From Nostocales cyanobacterium Centralia_MAG_434 (GTDB lineage: Bacteria > Cyanobacteriota > Cyanobacteriia > Cyanobacteriales > Nostocaceae): DNA of 42,206 nucleotides. Both the position numbers and the translations under genes were made by a program. The notes below the pieces were generated by a model. It was given only the letters and a program-made list of their open reading frames with translations. It did not search any database and was not told the DNA's origin. Where the stretch lies: positions 1-42,206 of the forward strand of contig JAJPJF010000302.1 of NCBI GenBank assembly GCA_021324415.1. Direction: 5' to 3'. Position 1 is the stretch's first letter. Each line of letters begins with the position of its first letter. Below, piece by piece: positions 8,683-17,312 of this stretch.

Positions 8683-9007
8683 TTTCCTTATCTAAGTATT
8701 TACGAATTGCTTCTCGTTAAGGTCCTATTAAATAGTTTTTGAAGGTAAATTATACCGTTTCACTACAAACTTGATACATTTGGCAACCAAAGAGATAAGA
8801 AGGACAAGGAAGAGAATTTGTATCAAAAATTTCGTGAAATGGTATTAGACCAAGTATTGCTAGTTCTTCTGGCATAATTAATGTCAGTGGTGAAAGTGGT
8901 GAAGCTTCCATCGTCCTAAATGGACAGTCATTTCCTAACAGTGTTTGTGGTCCTGCATTAAACAATTCAAAAGAACATCAACGACGTTTTTTCATTTGAG
9001 GATAGAT
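8683..9007. other. Spacer with no supported gene
   Basis: This stretch between the hairpin pair and the next gene has a 71-codon frame on the - strand (8750-8965) that needs a TTG start and shows no recognised motif. I treat it as probable decayed DNA, continuous with the dehydrogenase remnant. Confidence 0.4.
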
Positions 9008-9421
9008 ATGAGTGATAGTAATCTTTCTGACATAGAAATAGAAATTTTACTTTTTGGAAAATGGCGCTTTAATACATCTTGGGAAAAAATCACTATTCAT
9101 TTTAAGGATGATATGACCTATGAACAAACCAGGATTCAAACATTTATTTTCTCGAAACCTAAAGAAATCATAATAGGTAATAAATTCACTGGGGTATGGT
9201 ACGTAAGTGAAAGAAAATTGCATTTAATTACTAAAACTGTTCCAAAATCTCTTTTCAATTTTAAGGTACCGCTAGCTTTTACAGTTTCTCTGGCAGACGT
9301 GATAGCTAGTTTGGGCTCTATGTTTGCAACAGAAAATTATGAGGTGATTAAAATTAATGATTCTAAATTCCAAATGATGGATAAAAATCGACCTATCATT
9401 GGTATAAAAATAAAATCATAA
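9008..9421 (+). CDS. Conserved-looking hypothetical protein, 137 aa
   Basis: I prefer the ATG at 9008 over an upstream start at 8945: a GAGGAT purine stretch lies at 8998-9003 and the extra N-terminal residues look non-coding. The product is soluble, with alternating beta-like segments (GKWRFNTSWEKITIHF, EIIIGNKFTGVWYVSERKLHLITK). The GxWR start and a string of short strands suggest a small beta-barrel or lipocalin-like protein. No catalytic motif is seen. The region is AT-richer than its neighbours. Function unknown. Confidence 0.6.
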   Translation: MSDSNLSDIEIEILLFGKWRFNTSWEKITIHFKDDMTYEQTRIQTFIFSKPKEIIIGNKFTGVWYVSERKLHLITKTVPKSLFNFKVPLAFTVSLADVIASLGSMFATENYEVIKINDSKFQMMDKNRPIIGIKIKS

Positions 9422-9485
9422 TTTCTTCTATCATCACTGAATAGGTTTAATTACCATAGTAATTCCCAATCATTCATGAAAAATG

Positions 9486-9514
9486 AGAATCCCGTTGCAA
9501 GAAATCGAGATTCT
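9486..9514. repeat. Palindromic repeat, copy 1
   Basis: AGAATC (9486-9491) pairs with GATTCT (9509-9514), and the inner bases partly pair. Sequence and layout resemble the longer palindrome at 10496-10531, so both are probably copies of one dispersed repeat. It lies just past the stop of the convergent gene 9536-9856 and may also act as a transcription end. Confidence 0.45.
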
Positions 9515-9535
9515 GAGACTTTTCATTTTTACAAC

Positions 9536-9856
9536 TCATCTAGGATTGCTATATTGATCTTTTTGTCTTTGTACACGTGGATCAATTTTCAGGATAGATT
9601 CATTTCCAGAAAGATTCCTCTGTCTGAGCCTTTGGATTTCTCTTTCAAAAGAATCTTGTCCTTTAGTAAAAAAGTATTCCGAGTTGGGTATGAATAAGTC
9701 ACGAGATAAACGTTGAGATTGTGCTGGCGTTATGCTGGGTATCTGTCGTCCGGTTTGAACTGGTTCAGCTTGTCCAGCATGAGCAGCACTATGCCCAACC
9801 AGTAATAAAGCTAGCGAAAATAATATAGCTTTTGGTTTTATAAAATAGGTAAACAT
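9536..9856 (-). CDS. Small exported protein, unknown, 106 aa
   Basis: A clear Sec signal peptide is present: Lys8/Lys9, then the hydrophobic core ILFSLALLLVGHSA and a signal peptidase I site after AHA (about residue 27). The mature part is short and charged (LSRDLFIPNSEYFFTKGQD, then EREIQRLRQR) and ends with a basic, Pro-containing tail. Small periplasmic proteins of this look are common in filamentous cyanobacteria, but I recognise no family. It is convergent with the gene ending at 9421 and stands alone. Confidence 0.7.
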   Translation of the reverse strand: MFTYFIKPKAILFSLALLLVGHSAAHAGQAEPVQTGRQIPSITPAQSQRLSRDLFIPNSEYFFTKGQDSFEREIQRLRQRNLSGNESILKIDPRVQRQKDQYSNPR

Positions 9857-10085
9857 AAGTTACAAAATGATTTATATTTTTCTTACATAAATGCAATTTC
9901 AAATCATCTTATGCTGATTTGATTATAATAATGGTAGCTTTGTAAGCTTCTTGATGGCCTCTTACAAAAGGATTAGTTAATGTTGAAAGAATAAGAAAAC
10001 CTAGGAGTCAGAATGTAGTAGAAATTCTGTGCGATTGGGTGGTGAGTCGGGGGTCATTCATAAATAGCTAGCCGGGAGGTATGGT

Positions 10086-10451
10086 ATGGCAATTACTTTA
10101 AATCACACTATTGTACCTACACACAACAAGGAAGCATCAGCCCAGTTCTTTGCAGACATTTTTGGATTGAAGGTTGAGCCGCCAGCTGGTCACTTCGCTG
10201 TTGTACGGGTGAATGACACATTAACCTTTGATTTTGATGACAGGAATGAATTTGAGTCACATCACTATGCATTTCATGTCAGTGATGATGAATTTGACAA
10301 GATTTTTGCAAGGATCAAAGAGGCATGTATCGAATATAGCAGCGATCCCATGCATCAAAATAGAGGTCACATTAACCATAGGCAAGGAGGCCGTGGTTTC
10401 TATTTTTATGATCCTAATGGTCATAACTTGGAAGTACTAACCCGCACTTGA
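10086..10451 (+). CDS. VOC-superfamily (glyoxalase/dioxygenase fold) protein
   Basis: This 121-residue protein has one vicinal-oxygen-chelate module. It opens ITLNHTIVPTHNKEASAQFF (His7 at the usual first metal position), has HHYAFHVSDDEFDKIF around 59-74, and closes with GGRGFYFYDPNGHNLEVLTR (101-120), where Glu116 is the usual last ligand. The three-residue metal set of the fold (His, His, Glu) is thus available. Members include glyoxalase I, ring-cleaving dioxygenases and antibiotic-binding proteins; the substrate cannot be told. A GGGAGG Shine-Dalgarno lies at 10075-10080. Monocistronic. Confidence 0.88.
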   Translation: MAITLNHTIVPTHNKEASAQFFADIFGLKVEPPAGHFAVVRVNDTLTFDFDDRNEFESHHYAFHVSDDEFDKIFARIKEACIEYSSDPMHQNRGHINHRQGGRGFYFYDPNGHNLEVLTRT

Positions 10452-10495
10452 CATCTTCCCTAACTATAGTAATCCTAGATCAAAATTAAAAGTTT

Positions 10496-10531
10496 CAGAA
10501 TCTCGGTTTCTCCAAGAAACCGGGATTCCTG
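10496..10531. repeat. Palindromic repeat, copy 2 (possible terminator of the VOC gene)
   Basis: AGAATCTCGGTTTCT and AGAAACCGGGATTCCT form a long stem with a 3-nt loop and one G-T wobble, 45 bp after the VOC stop codon. No long T run follows, so it is better read as a dispersed palindrome that may also terminate transcription. The copy at 9486-9514 is shorter. Confidence 0.6.
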
Positions 10532-10688
10532 TTTGTTACACTGCCCATGTTCATCCCGATATTTTTCCTGATAATCCATCTAACGTAGGAGTTGGTTTGA
10601 CTACATATTCTTTTTTTCGGTAGATATCGCCCTTTTGTCAACGAAATTATACTAACACCATGTAAATTTCTTATAGGAGAATAAATTC

Positions 10689-11054
10689 ATGGGTTGGCTA
10701 CAAAGACTTTTTGGCCTGGAAAAACCACAAAATGCACAAGTAAATCCAGAACCACAACAACAAGCAGAGCAAGCTAACGCTGCCACTCCTACGGCTACTC
10801 AATCAATTCCCCCAGAACGTTTAGGATTAAATGGAGAATATGATCAAAGTGGATTAGCAAAGCGAGTTGCCTTGGCATTTGATGAAGACTCCCAACTCGA
10901 GGATATCCACAGCCTGTGGGTTGCTCAAACTGGTAGTACTGTAGTCTTAAAAGGCAAAGTTCCTAATCAAGAAATTCTTAACAAGATGGTTTCTGTAGCG
11001 CGAGGGGTAAAGGGTGCTACGGAAGTTGATACCAACCAAGTCACGGTTGGATAG
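10689..11054 (+). CDS. BON-domain protein
   Basis: The 121-residue protein starts with an aromatic/basic MGWLQRLFGLEK. A low-complexity Gln/Ala/Pro linker (about 15-50) follows, and then a BON-type domain (about 55-120) with the characteristic LKGKVPNQEILNKMVSVARG and VKGATEVDTNQVTV segments. BON domains bind phospholipids or other membrane or envelope surfaces and often accompany osmotic-stress proteins. There is no signal peptide. The TAGGAG at 10674-10679 is a good ribosome site. It is convergent with the hydrolase at 11067. Confidence 0.8.
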   Translation: MGWLQRLFGLEKPQNAQVNPEPQQQAEQANAATPTATQSIPPERLGLNGEYDQSGLAKRVALAFDEDSQLEDIHSLWVAQTGSTVVLKGKVPNQEILNKMVSVARGVKGATEVDTNQVTVG

Positions 11055-11066
11055 ATTGTTCATAGT

Positions 11067-12002
11067 TTATACACCACATTTATTCACCCACTCCAAAATC
11101 ACCTGATTAACCTGTTCTGGAGATTCGTCATGGGGACAATGTCCTACATCTGCAAGGCTAAGCAGTTGTAGGTTTTCATTATATTGTGTAAATCGCTGAG
11201 CGAGTGCTGGGGGAATAAATCTATCTTTTTCTCCCCAAATTAGAAGCATAGGAATTTGTATAGTTGGCAATATTGCCTTGACGCTAGGACTAAAGCTTGT
11301 ACCAATAGAGGCTTTGAAAAGAGCACTGAAAGCACGGGCAGAATCTTTATCTTGGGGAGGTTCAGCCAAAATTTCTATAAGTTCATCAGTGATGGCATCT
11401 GGATTAGCATAGGCAATAGCTGCCCAACGACGCAAGAATTTTGGTCGGCGGATGAAGTGAAATAAAGGTTTAAGTAACAATGGAGAAGCGACAAGATTTT
11501 TGATTGTCATAACCATGGGTTGCAAAACCGTGGGGATCGCTTCTTGCTCTAAGGACGGATCAGGTAGACTCATCATCACTAAACCTTGAACCATTTCGGG
11601 ATGAGCAGCCGCCGCGGCTAGGGCAATCAATGAACCATTGGAGTTACCTACAAGTATTACTGGTTGACCGATGAATGTTTTCCAAAAGTCATAAACCTGC
11701 TCTGCCCAAAGCTGTATGGCATAATTTGCTATAGCTTTCTCAGAAGCTCCAAAACCCAACATATCGAGAGCATAGACTGTGTGGTGTTCGCCAAGTACCT
11801 CTAAATTGTGTCGCCAATGACCAATGGAAGCACCAAAGCCATGAAGGAGAATTAGGGGTGTTGTCTTTTGGCGGTTGTGGCGAGGGCGAATGTAGGTGTA
11901 ACGAGTTCGCCAGCCTCGCCAAACCCAGTCTCTTTGATTACCAACCCTTTTTTGCCAATGAACTACTGTGGTCATAAACTTCGTCAGCTGATCAGGACTC
12001 AC
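11067..12002 (-). CDS. Alpha/beta-fold hydrolase
   Basis: This 311-residue protein has the full hydrolase signature: oxyanion-hole HGFG (54-57), nucleophile elbow GNSNG with Ser121, acid Asp260 (GEKDRF) and His288 (VGHCP). A cap region lies between about 150 and 230. It is typical of the cyanobacterial chlorophyll- or lipid-associated hydrolases with an N-terminal WVWRGWRTRYTY segment, but the substrate is not predictable. The GTG start at 12002 extends the frame; the ATG nine codons later (11975) is an equally possible start. It stands alone and is convergent with the BON gene. Confidence 0.85.
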   Translation of the reverse strand: MSPDQLTKFMTTVVHWQKRVGNQRDWVWRGWRTRYTYIRPRHNRQKTTPLILLHGFGASIGHWRHNLEVLGEHHTVYALDMLGFGASEKAIANYAIQLWAEQVYDFWKTFIGQPVILVGNSNGSLIALAAAAAHPEMVQGLVMMSLPDPSLEQEAIPTVLQPMVMTIKNLVASPLLLKPLFHFIRRPKFLRRWAAIAYANPDAITDELIEILAEPPQDKDSARAFSALFKASIGTSFSPSVKAILPTIQIPMLLIWGEKDRFIPPALAQRFTQYNENLQLLSLADVGHCPHDESPEQVNQVILEWVNKCGV

Positions 12003-12673
12003 TCCAAGTTGTATTGAAAGGCTAGCCTTAGACTGCTGATTGTTAACAGTTAACTGTTCTACAAGTCAACGATCTCTTAGAACGCAACTCGGGCTCAACT
12101 TCTAACTTAACGTTTATTTAACACATATAGCAGATGAGGCTAGCAAGCAAAAACACATCAGGTGCATCCTGATTTGGCATGTTTATTTTGTAGTGCGTTC
12201 GCGAAGCGTGTGCTTTGCACTCACATCTTGCTTGCTGAATATATCACGCGAGCGAGACGCTAGCACTATTTATTCCAAAATGTGATGTTCCCAAGACATT
12301 GAATTGCTTAAAGCTTTGATTGCTTTACCTGCTAAACGCGAAACTTTGCTTCAAGCCTATGGTCGTGTTGTACATATCATCATTTTATAGTCAGGGGAAA
12401 TACTGAATCCCTGAAAATGCAAATAGCTTTAATAAAACTGTTATAATAATTAAACTTTGCTACTGTTGTGTAATTTAGATTAACGATTGGACAGAACAAC
12501 CATAACAATGAGTAGAATGGCAGATACAACGACTAATGAAACTACTTTATGAATTAGCTACTCTAGAACTATAACCTCCTTTTTATGTCCTCAGTTATTT
12601 AACTATTTAGCTCCTGAGGCATGCAACTCTAGACCAAGCCAAATTCCTAACTAAAGAGCTCCCACAAATCATA
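12003..12673. other. Intergenic region upstream of infC
   Basis: This 671-bp gap holds a short palindrome of the TGTTAACAGTTAACTGTT type near 12040, a dispersed repeat element (listed separately) and, at 12300-12390, a short open stretch ending in TAG (reads DIELLKALIALPAKRETLLQ). That stretch has no usable start and may be a gene fragment. The last 230 bp, AT-rich, should contain the infC promoter and leader, but I see no convincing consensus. Confidence 0.5.
12184..12283. repeat. Dispersed repeat element, copy A
   Basis: The core at 12190-12236 contains GTAGTGCGTTCGCGAAGCG followed by TGTGCTTTGCACTCAC. The same core occurs at 19615-19660 (one difference in the first part) and inverted at 28950-28999. 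The edges TATTTTGTAGTGC and GCACTATTTATTCC are imperfect inverted repeats of each other, so it resembles a small non-autonomous element or a REP-type palindrome. Confidence 0.75.
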
Positions 12674-13207
12674 ATGCCTGTGATTGAGAAAAAAAGAAAT
12701 CGCGATCTGCCTCAAATAAACGAACGAATTCGCTTCCCGAAAATTCGGGTTATTGATACCGATGGTAGCCAACTGGGGATCATCACCCCCCAGGAAGCAC
12801 TGCAACTAGCTGAAGAAAAAGAGCTAGATCTGGTGCTGCTGAGTGATAAGGCTGACCCGCCTGTTTGTCGGATTATGGACTATGGCAAATACAAGTTTGA
12901 ACAAGAGAAAAAGGCGCGGGAAGCCCGGAAAAAACAGCACACGGCTGATGTCAAAGAAGTGAAGATGCGCTACAAGATAGAAGAACACGACTACAACGTA
13001 CGTGTTAAGCAAGCAGAGCGTTTTCTCAAGGATGGTGATAAAGTCAAAGCGACTGTGATGTTCCGAGGTCGAGAAATCCAACATAGTGACTTGGCAGAAG
13101 ACTTGCTCAAACGAATGGCAACAGACTTGGAAGCTGTTGGTGAAGTCCAGCAAGCACCTAAAAAAGAGGGAAGAAATATGATGATGCTCATTTCTCCTAA
13201 GAAGTAG
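12674..13207 (+). CDS. infC: Translation initiation factor IF-3
   Basis: This 177-residue protein is a full-length IF-3. It has the N-terminal domain with [14 protein letters not shown] and [23 protein letters not shown], a Lys-rich linker ([15 protein letters not shown]) and the C-terminal domain with [17 protein letters not shown] and [12 protein letters not shown]-3 binds the 30S subunit, stops premature 50S joining and checks the start codon and initiator tRNA. Here the start codon is ATG at 12674, unlike the autoregulatory AUU of enterobacterial infC, so that control is unlikely. It is not followed by rpmI/rplT in this window. Confidence 0.97.
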   Translation: MPVIEKKRNRDLPQINERIRFPKIRVIDTDGSQLGIITPQEALQLAEEKELDLVLLSDKADPPVCRIMDYGKYKFEQEKKAREARKKQHTADVKEVKMRYKIEEHDYNVRVKQAERFLKDGDKVKATVMFRGREIQHSDLAEDLLKRMATDLEAVGEVQQAPKKEGRNMMMLISPKK

Positions 13208-13219
13208 GGGTAGGAGAGA

Positions 13220-13250
13220 GGGAGAGTCAGAGTAGGTAATTCTCCCTTTC
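13220..13250 (+). terminator. Weak candidate terminator after infC
   Basis: AGGGAGA shortly after the infC stop can pair with TCTCCCT about 15 nt later, followed by TTCTTGT. The stem is short and the T run poor, so confidence is low. Confidence 0.3.
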
Positions 13251-13434
13251 TTGTCAAAAGGTGCGTTTAATTTAATGACAAAACGATAGTCCTGGGCGCT
13301 GAGTGGGAAGAATAATACTCAGTTGCTCAGGACTTTTGCCATTTTCCTCGGTTCTAGCGTGGAATATGAATTTCTGAGCCACTATCTCTTGTAAGTACTC
13401 ACCAAGGGGTGACTCATCCAAAAAGTCAAACAAC

Positions 13435-16400
13435 ATGGAACTGAAAAAACACTCTCTTGCTTCAAACACAGAGAATTTGCCACGATTCCTACAGTGGGTG
13501 AATCTCCGACCAGAGGAGAGCGATCGCACATGGTTAATGTTTGCTTTTTATACTACAACATCTATAGGGTTACGGTGGTCGGAAGACAGCACGGTAGCAC
13601 TTTTTTTAGATAAATATGGTGCTAAGTCTCTACCCTTGATCTACATTGCCAGTGCAGTTATAGGAGCTTTGTTAGTTTTTTTATACTCTTACCTGCAAAA
13701 GATTTTTCCGTTACGCCGAGTTATAGTAGCGATCGCTCCAGGAATGTTCGTACCATTAGTGATTCTCAGTTGGAGCATGCAAGTTTCACATCTGGCAATC
13801 CTATCGATCTTTCTCTTACGGCTTTGGGTGGATGCTTTCTATGTGATCAATGAACTTAATACTTCAATTGCAGCCAATCAACTCTTCAACATCCGCGAAA
13901 TCAAACGTACCTACCCAATAGTGAGCAGTGGCATTTTGGTAGCTGATATTATTAGCGGTTTTAGTTTGCCTTTTTTGCTGCTATTTGTGGGACTGGATAA
14001 AATCATTATGCCTATTGCTGGCATATTTATCGCATTCGGGGCAGTCATTCTTTGGTATTTAACTAATAACTATAAACAAGTTTTTCCTGAGAGTGCACAA
14101 GGCAAAATTCCTCAAGTGCAGCACTTTCAAAAAAGACGTCGTCTTACAAATCCATTATTAAAGCATTATGCGTTGTCCTTATTTGGATTTTTTGCCTTGC
14201 TGCAAGTGTTAGGAGTGTTGATTGACTTTCAATATCTTACACAGCTAAAGATAAATTACAACGACAAAGATATAGCTAGTTTTTTAGGTTTGTTTGGTGG
14301 TATTGCAGGTATATGTGAACTGATAATGCAGTTCTTTATCTCCAGTCGTGTACTTGAACGCTGTGGGGTGTTTATTACTGTAGCAGCTTTGCCTGTATGC
14401 GTTGTCACCTTACTATTAACAATATTATTATTAACGATCCCGCCACTCAGTTCACTACTTCCAACTCAATCACAAGACTTCCTCTGGGGTCTTGTCATGC
14501 TCAAGTTTTTAGATGAACTTTTGCGTTACACCTTTGTTGCTAGTGGCAGTCCACTACTATTCCAACCAATACCAGATAAAATTCGTAGCTATGTGCAGAC
14601 ATTAGCAGGGGGTGTTGCAGAAGCCTGCGGTGCAGGAATAGCAGGTGTAGTCATTCTAGTCAGCTTATGGTTTTCTATAAGATTTACGCCTGTACCCTTA
14701 CAGAATTTGGTGTTAGTGATTGAAACTGCAATCATTGGATTGCTCTGTATAGGAATCGTTTGGATACTGCAAGCGCGCTATCTTAAGCTACTGGTCTTGA
14801 ATGCAGGACAAGGTCAGTTGAATGCTACAAATGTAGATTTGCGCGCATTTAAGCAGGCTGTTGCCAAAATTTTGGGAGAAAAAGGCACAGAGGCTGATAA
14901 ACGTTCTTGTATTGAGATGCTGTCTCAAATTGATTCTAAAGGGGTAGGAGAAGTTTTAGCACCCTTATTAGTAAAGCTATCTCCTTCTTTACAGGAAATC
15001 ACTTTGGAAGTCATGCTCTCTAGAGGTGCAAACCCGACTTACTTACCTGAAGTGCGTGCTTTGTTTGCACAGCACCAGCTTCCTCTGAATCCCAACGTTT
15101 TTACCCTAGCTTTACGATACATCTGGCTTTCAGAGCAAAACCCAGATTTGGGTCAAATAGAAGAGTACTTAAAACAAACAAAATATTCTTTTATTCGTGC
15201 TACGGCTGCCACAATCTTATTGCGTCGAGGAACACCAATGCAATCCAGTGCAGCAATGAAGATTTTACGACGTATGCTCACTCACAAACAAGAACAAGAA
15301 CGAGTGAATGCAGTCAAAGCTTTAACAGACGCAGTTTATTTACAAGCACTACGTATTTACATACCGAATCTGTTACAGGATGAATCTTTACGGGTGCGCT
15401 GTGCAGTATTGGAAATGATTGCAGCCAACCATTTAGAAGATTACTATGCAGCATTGATTAGTGGGCTTTACTACAAATCAACTAGAATAACCGCCATGCG
15501 TGCGTTAGCGCGACTAGAGAACGAAACTTTACTAATGCTGACGCAACTTGCCACCAACATATACAAGCCAACAATTGTGCGAATGTATGCATGGCGTACT
15601 ATTGGGCAAATTTCCACTCTCGAAGCAATAGACACCTTGTGGCTACACTTAGAAATTTCTCGAGGTACCACCAGAGATCATATCCTTCGCACTTTACTTA
15701 AAAAACATCAACAAGAGAGAAGCCTCGATTTTGTTGATCGCTTACATAGTAGAGTAGAAGCCTTAATTGAACAAGAATTTCGCTTTTTAGGCAATATTTA
15801 TGCCGCATACATAGATTTGGCAACAAACAACTACCTGGACAAAAATCCATCTAGTGAGCGTTTAAATATTTTTTGCGAATTACTCAAGCGTGCACTTCTC
15901 GAATTAGAAATGGATGCAAAGGAGAGATTATTACTCCTACTGAGATTACTTTATCCGCAAGAAAAGATTCAAGCAGCGATCTTCAGTTTGCGTTCTCAAG
16001 TTGGCGTAAGGTTAGCACGAGGATTAGAAATCCTAGACTATACGGTGAACTTGCAAAACAAATCTGTGTTGCTCAATATGTTAGATCAGCGATCACCCCA
16101 AGAAAAACTGCAAAACCTTTTCGAAAAGGGCATAGTAGACTATCAACCTCTGACAATAGGCGATCGCATTCGAAATTTAGTGTCACAAAGAGAGTCCCTT
16201 TCAGATTGGTGTTTTGCTTGCTGTTTACATTTTGCTCAAGCTGCTCGCATCCGACTGACAACTGAGCAAATTTTAACAAGTCTGCGACATCCTGCAAGCT
16301 TTGTACGAGAAGCTGCAATCATATACTTGAGCACAGCCTCACCCAGAATTTTCCTAGAACTGCTACCTCAATTACAAAAAGATCCACATCCTCTGGTAGC

Positions 16401-16452
16401 TGCTTATCTTAAGGAGTTCATCAGAAAAAACAACTATGCTAACTACTGTTGA
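13435..16452 (+). CDS. ATP/ADP-translocase-like (NTT/MFS) membrane protein with C-terminal HEAT repeats
   Basis: This 1005-residue protein has two parts. Residues ~30-450 contain about 12 hydrophobic segments with the layout of plastid/chlamydial-type nucleotide transporters, including WLMFAFYTTTSIGLRWSED early on and several charged loops. Residues ~470-1000 are soluble alpha-helical repeats of HEAT/armadillo type (for example SLRVRCAVLEMIAANHLED and repeated TRITAMRALARLE-like units). The stop overlaps the start of a cNMP-binding protein by 17 bp in another frame. As I recall, fused transporter-HEAT-cNMP proteins exist in other bacteria and algae, so this may be a split version. Whether it really carries nucleotides is uncertain; the HEAT part suggests a scaffold or sensor role. 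Confidence 0.7.
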   Translation: MELKKHSLASNTENLPRFLQWVNLRPEESDRTWLMFAFYTTTSIGLRWSEDSTVALFLDKYGAKSLPLIYIASAVIGALLVFLYSYLQKIFPLRRVIVAIAPGMFVPLVILSWSMQVSHLAILSIFLLRLWVDAFYVINELNTSIAANQLFNIREIKRTYPIVSSGILVADIISGFSLPFLLLFVGLDKIIMPIAGIFIAFGAVILWYLTNNYKQVFPESAQGKIPQVQHFQKRRRLTNPLLKHYALSLFGFFALLQVLGVLIDFQYLTQLKINYNDKDIASFLGLFGGIAGICELIMQFFISSRVLERCGVFITVAALPVCVVTLLLTILLLTIPPLSSLLPTQSQDFLWGLVMLKFLDELLRYTFVASGSPLLFQPIPDKIRSYVQTLAGGVAEACGAGIAGVVILVSLWFSIRFTPVPLQNLVLVIETAIIGLLCIGIVWILQARYLKLLVLNAGQGQLNATNVDLRAFKQAVAKILGEKGTEADKRSCIEMLSQIDSKGVGEVLAPLLVKLSPSLQEITLEVMLSRGANPTYLPEVRALFAQHQLPLNPNVFTLALRYIWLSEQNPDLGQIEEYLKQTKYSFIRATAATILLRRGTPMQSSAAMKILRRMLTHKQEQERVNAVKALTDAVYLQALRIYIPNLLQDESLRVRCAVLEMIAANHLEDYYAALISGLYYKSTRITAMRALARLENETLLMLTQLATNIYKPTIVRMYAWRTIGQISTLEAIDTLWLHLEISRGTTRDHILRTLLKKHQQERSLDFVDRLHSRVEALIEQEFRFLGNIYAAYIDLATNNYLDKNPSSERLNIFCELLKRALLELEMDAKERLLLLLRLLYPQEKIQAAIFSLRSQVGVRLARGLEILDYTVNLQNKSVLLNMLDQRSPQEKLQNLFEKGIVDYQPLTIGDRIRNLVSQRESLSDWCFACCLHFAQAARIRLTTEQILTSLRHPASFVREAAIIYLSTASPRIFLELLPQLQKDPHPLVAAYLKEFIRKNNYANYC

Positions 16453-16855
16453 CCGTTTATTATTCGTACGGCAAGTTCCAATTTTTAAGGAATTAAGAGA
16501 TGATTTTATCCTCCGGTTAGCTTCAGTCATGGATGAGTTGTCTTTTCCAATGAACTACACCATTTTCCAAGCAGGTGATGAGGGACGAGCACTTTACATT
16601 ATTGTTTCAGGTCGAGTCAAAGTGCATATTGGCAATCAATTACTGGCAATCTTTCCTCAAGGACAATCCTTTGGTGAAATGGCAGTCTTTGATGCCCAAC
16701 CACGTTCAGCCTCAGCAACAACTTTAGAACCTTGTGAATGTCTAGAGTTAACACAAGAGCAACTTTACGAAGCAATTGAGGAAACCCCTGAAATTGCTAT
16801 CAATATCATTGGTGTGCTATCTCGTAGAATTCGGGAACTCAACGGAAAACAGTGA
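16436..16855 (+). CDS. Stand-alone cyclic nucleotide-binding (Crp-type cNMP) domain protein
   Basis: At 139 residues this is just one cNMP-binding beta-roll with a C-terminal helix. The core motifs are FQAGDEGRALYIIVSGRVKVH, then FGEMAVFDAQPRSASATT, the phosphate-binding cassette, where Glu and Arg occupy the places that bind the ribose and phosphate of cAMP. There is no HTH domain, so it is not a Crp transcription factor. The gene starts 17 bp inside the end of the transporter/HEAT gene, so translation is coupled and the two products probably work together as a regulated complex. Confidence 0.85.
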   Translation: MLTTVDRLLFVRQVPIFKELRDDFILRLASVMDELSFPMNYTIFQAGDEGRALYIIVSGRVKVHIGNQLLAIFPQGQSFGEMAVFDAQPRSASATTLEPCECLELTQEQLYEAIEETPEIAINIIGVLSRRIRELNGKQ

Positions 16856-16874
16856 ACAGTTATCAGTTAAGTGT

Positions 16875-17192
16875 TTACTGTTTGCTTTGTTTTTTACCGC
16901 CGTGGGAACTCTTGCCACCTTCTCGACCAATTTCGGACATGTGCTCTTTATCTTGACTGACAGCTTCACCGCCCTTGCGCCCAGCTTCACGAGCTTCCTC
17001 TGGTGTGAATTCGTGAGCAGTGCCTTTTTGATGGGCTACCTGTCCACCCTTATGACCAGCCTCACGAGCTTCCTCTGATGTGAACTCATGGGCAGTGCCC
17101 TTTTCATGAGCGGCATGTCCGCCCTTGCTAGCAATTTCACGCTGTTTATCAGCATCCATGGAGGCAAAGCCACGCTTACTTGTATCTGCCAT
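16875..17192 (-). CDS. KGG-repeat stress protein (GsiB/ConB-like)
   Basis: The 105-residue hydrophilic protein consists of repeats around GGxxxHxKGTAHEFTxEEARE and KGG (repeats at about 23-40, 43-64 and 67-90), ending in a Gly/Lys/Ser-rich tail. Such KGG-motif proteins are glycine-rich, disordered and induced by desiccation, heat or general stress in bacteria and fungi. The start is the ATG at 17192, with AAGGAG a few bases upstream on the - strand. It is convergent with the cNMP gene and lies 120 bp from cobB. Expression is probably stress-dependent. Confidence 0.88.
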   Translation of the reverse strand: MADTSKRGFASMDADKQREIASKGGHAAHEKGTAHEFTSEEAREAGHKGGQVAHQKGTAHEFTPEEAREAGRKGGEAVSQDKEHMSEIGREGGKSSHGGKKQSKQ

Positions 17193-17312
17193 GATAGTAC
17201 TCCTTGTTACTAATTGAATAAGTGAAAACCGTGTTTTGGTTTTTCATATCAGCTAGTTTTCCAAGTTAGCTCTACCAAATACTTATATTCATGACACCAT
17301 AGAAGTAATCAT

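Noticed and set aside
8750-8965. 71-codon - strand frame in the gap after the cluster
   Set aside because: It needs a TTG start, has no ribosome site and no recognised motif; probably decayed DNA.
12292-12391. Short open stretch (IELLKALIALPAKRETLLQ) ending in TAG upstream of infC
   Set aside because: No start codon in frame within reach and no ribosome site, so only a possible gene fragment.
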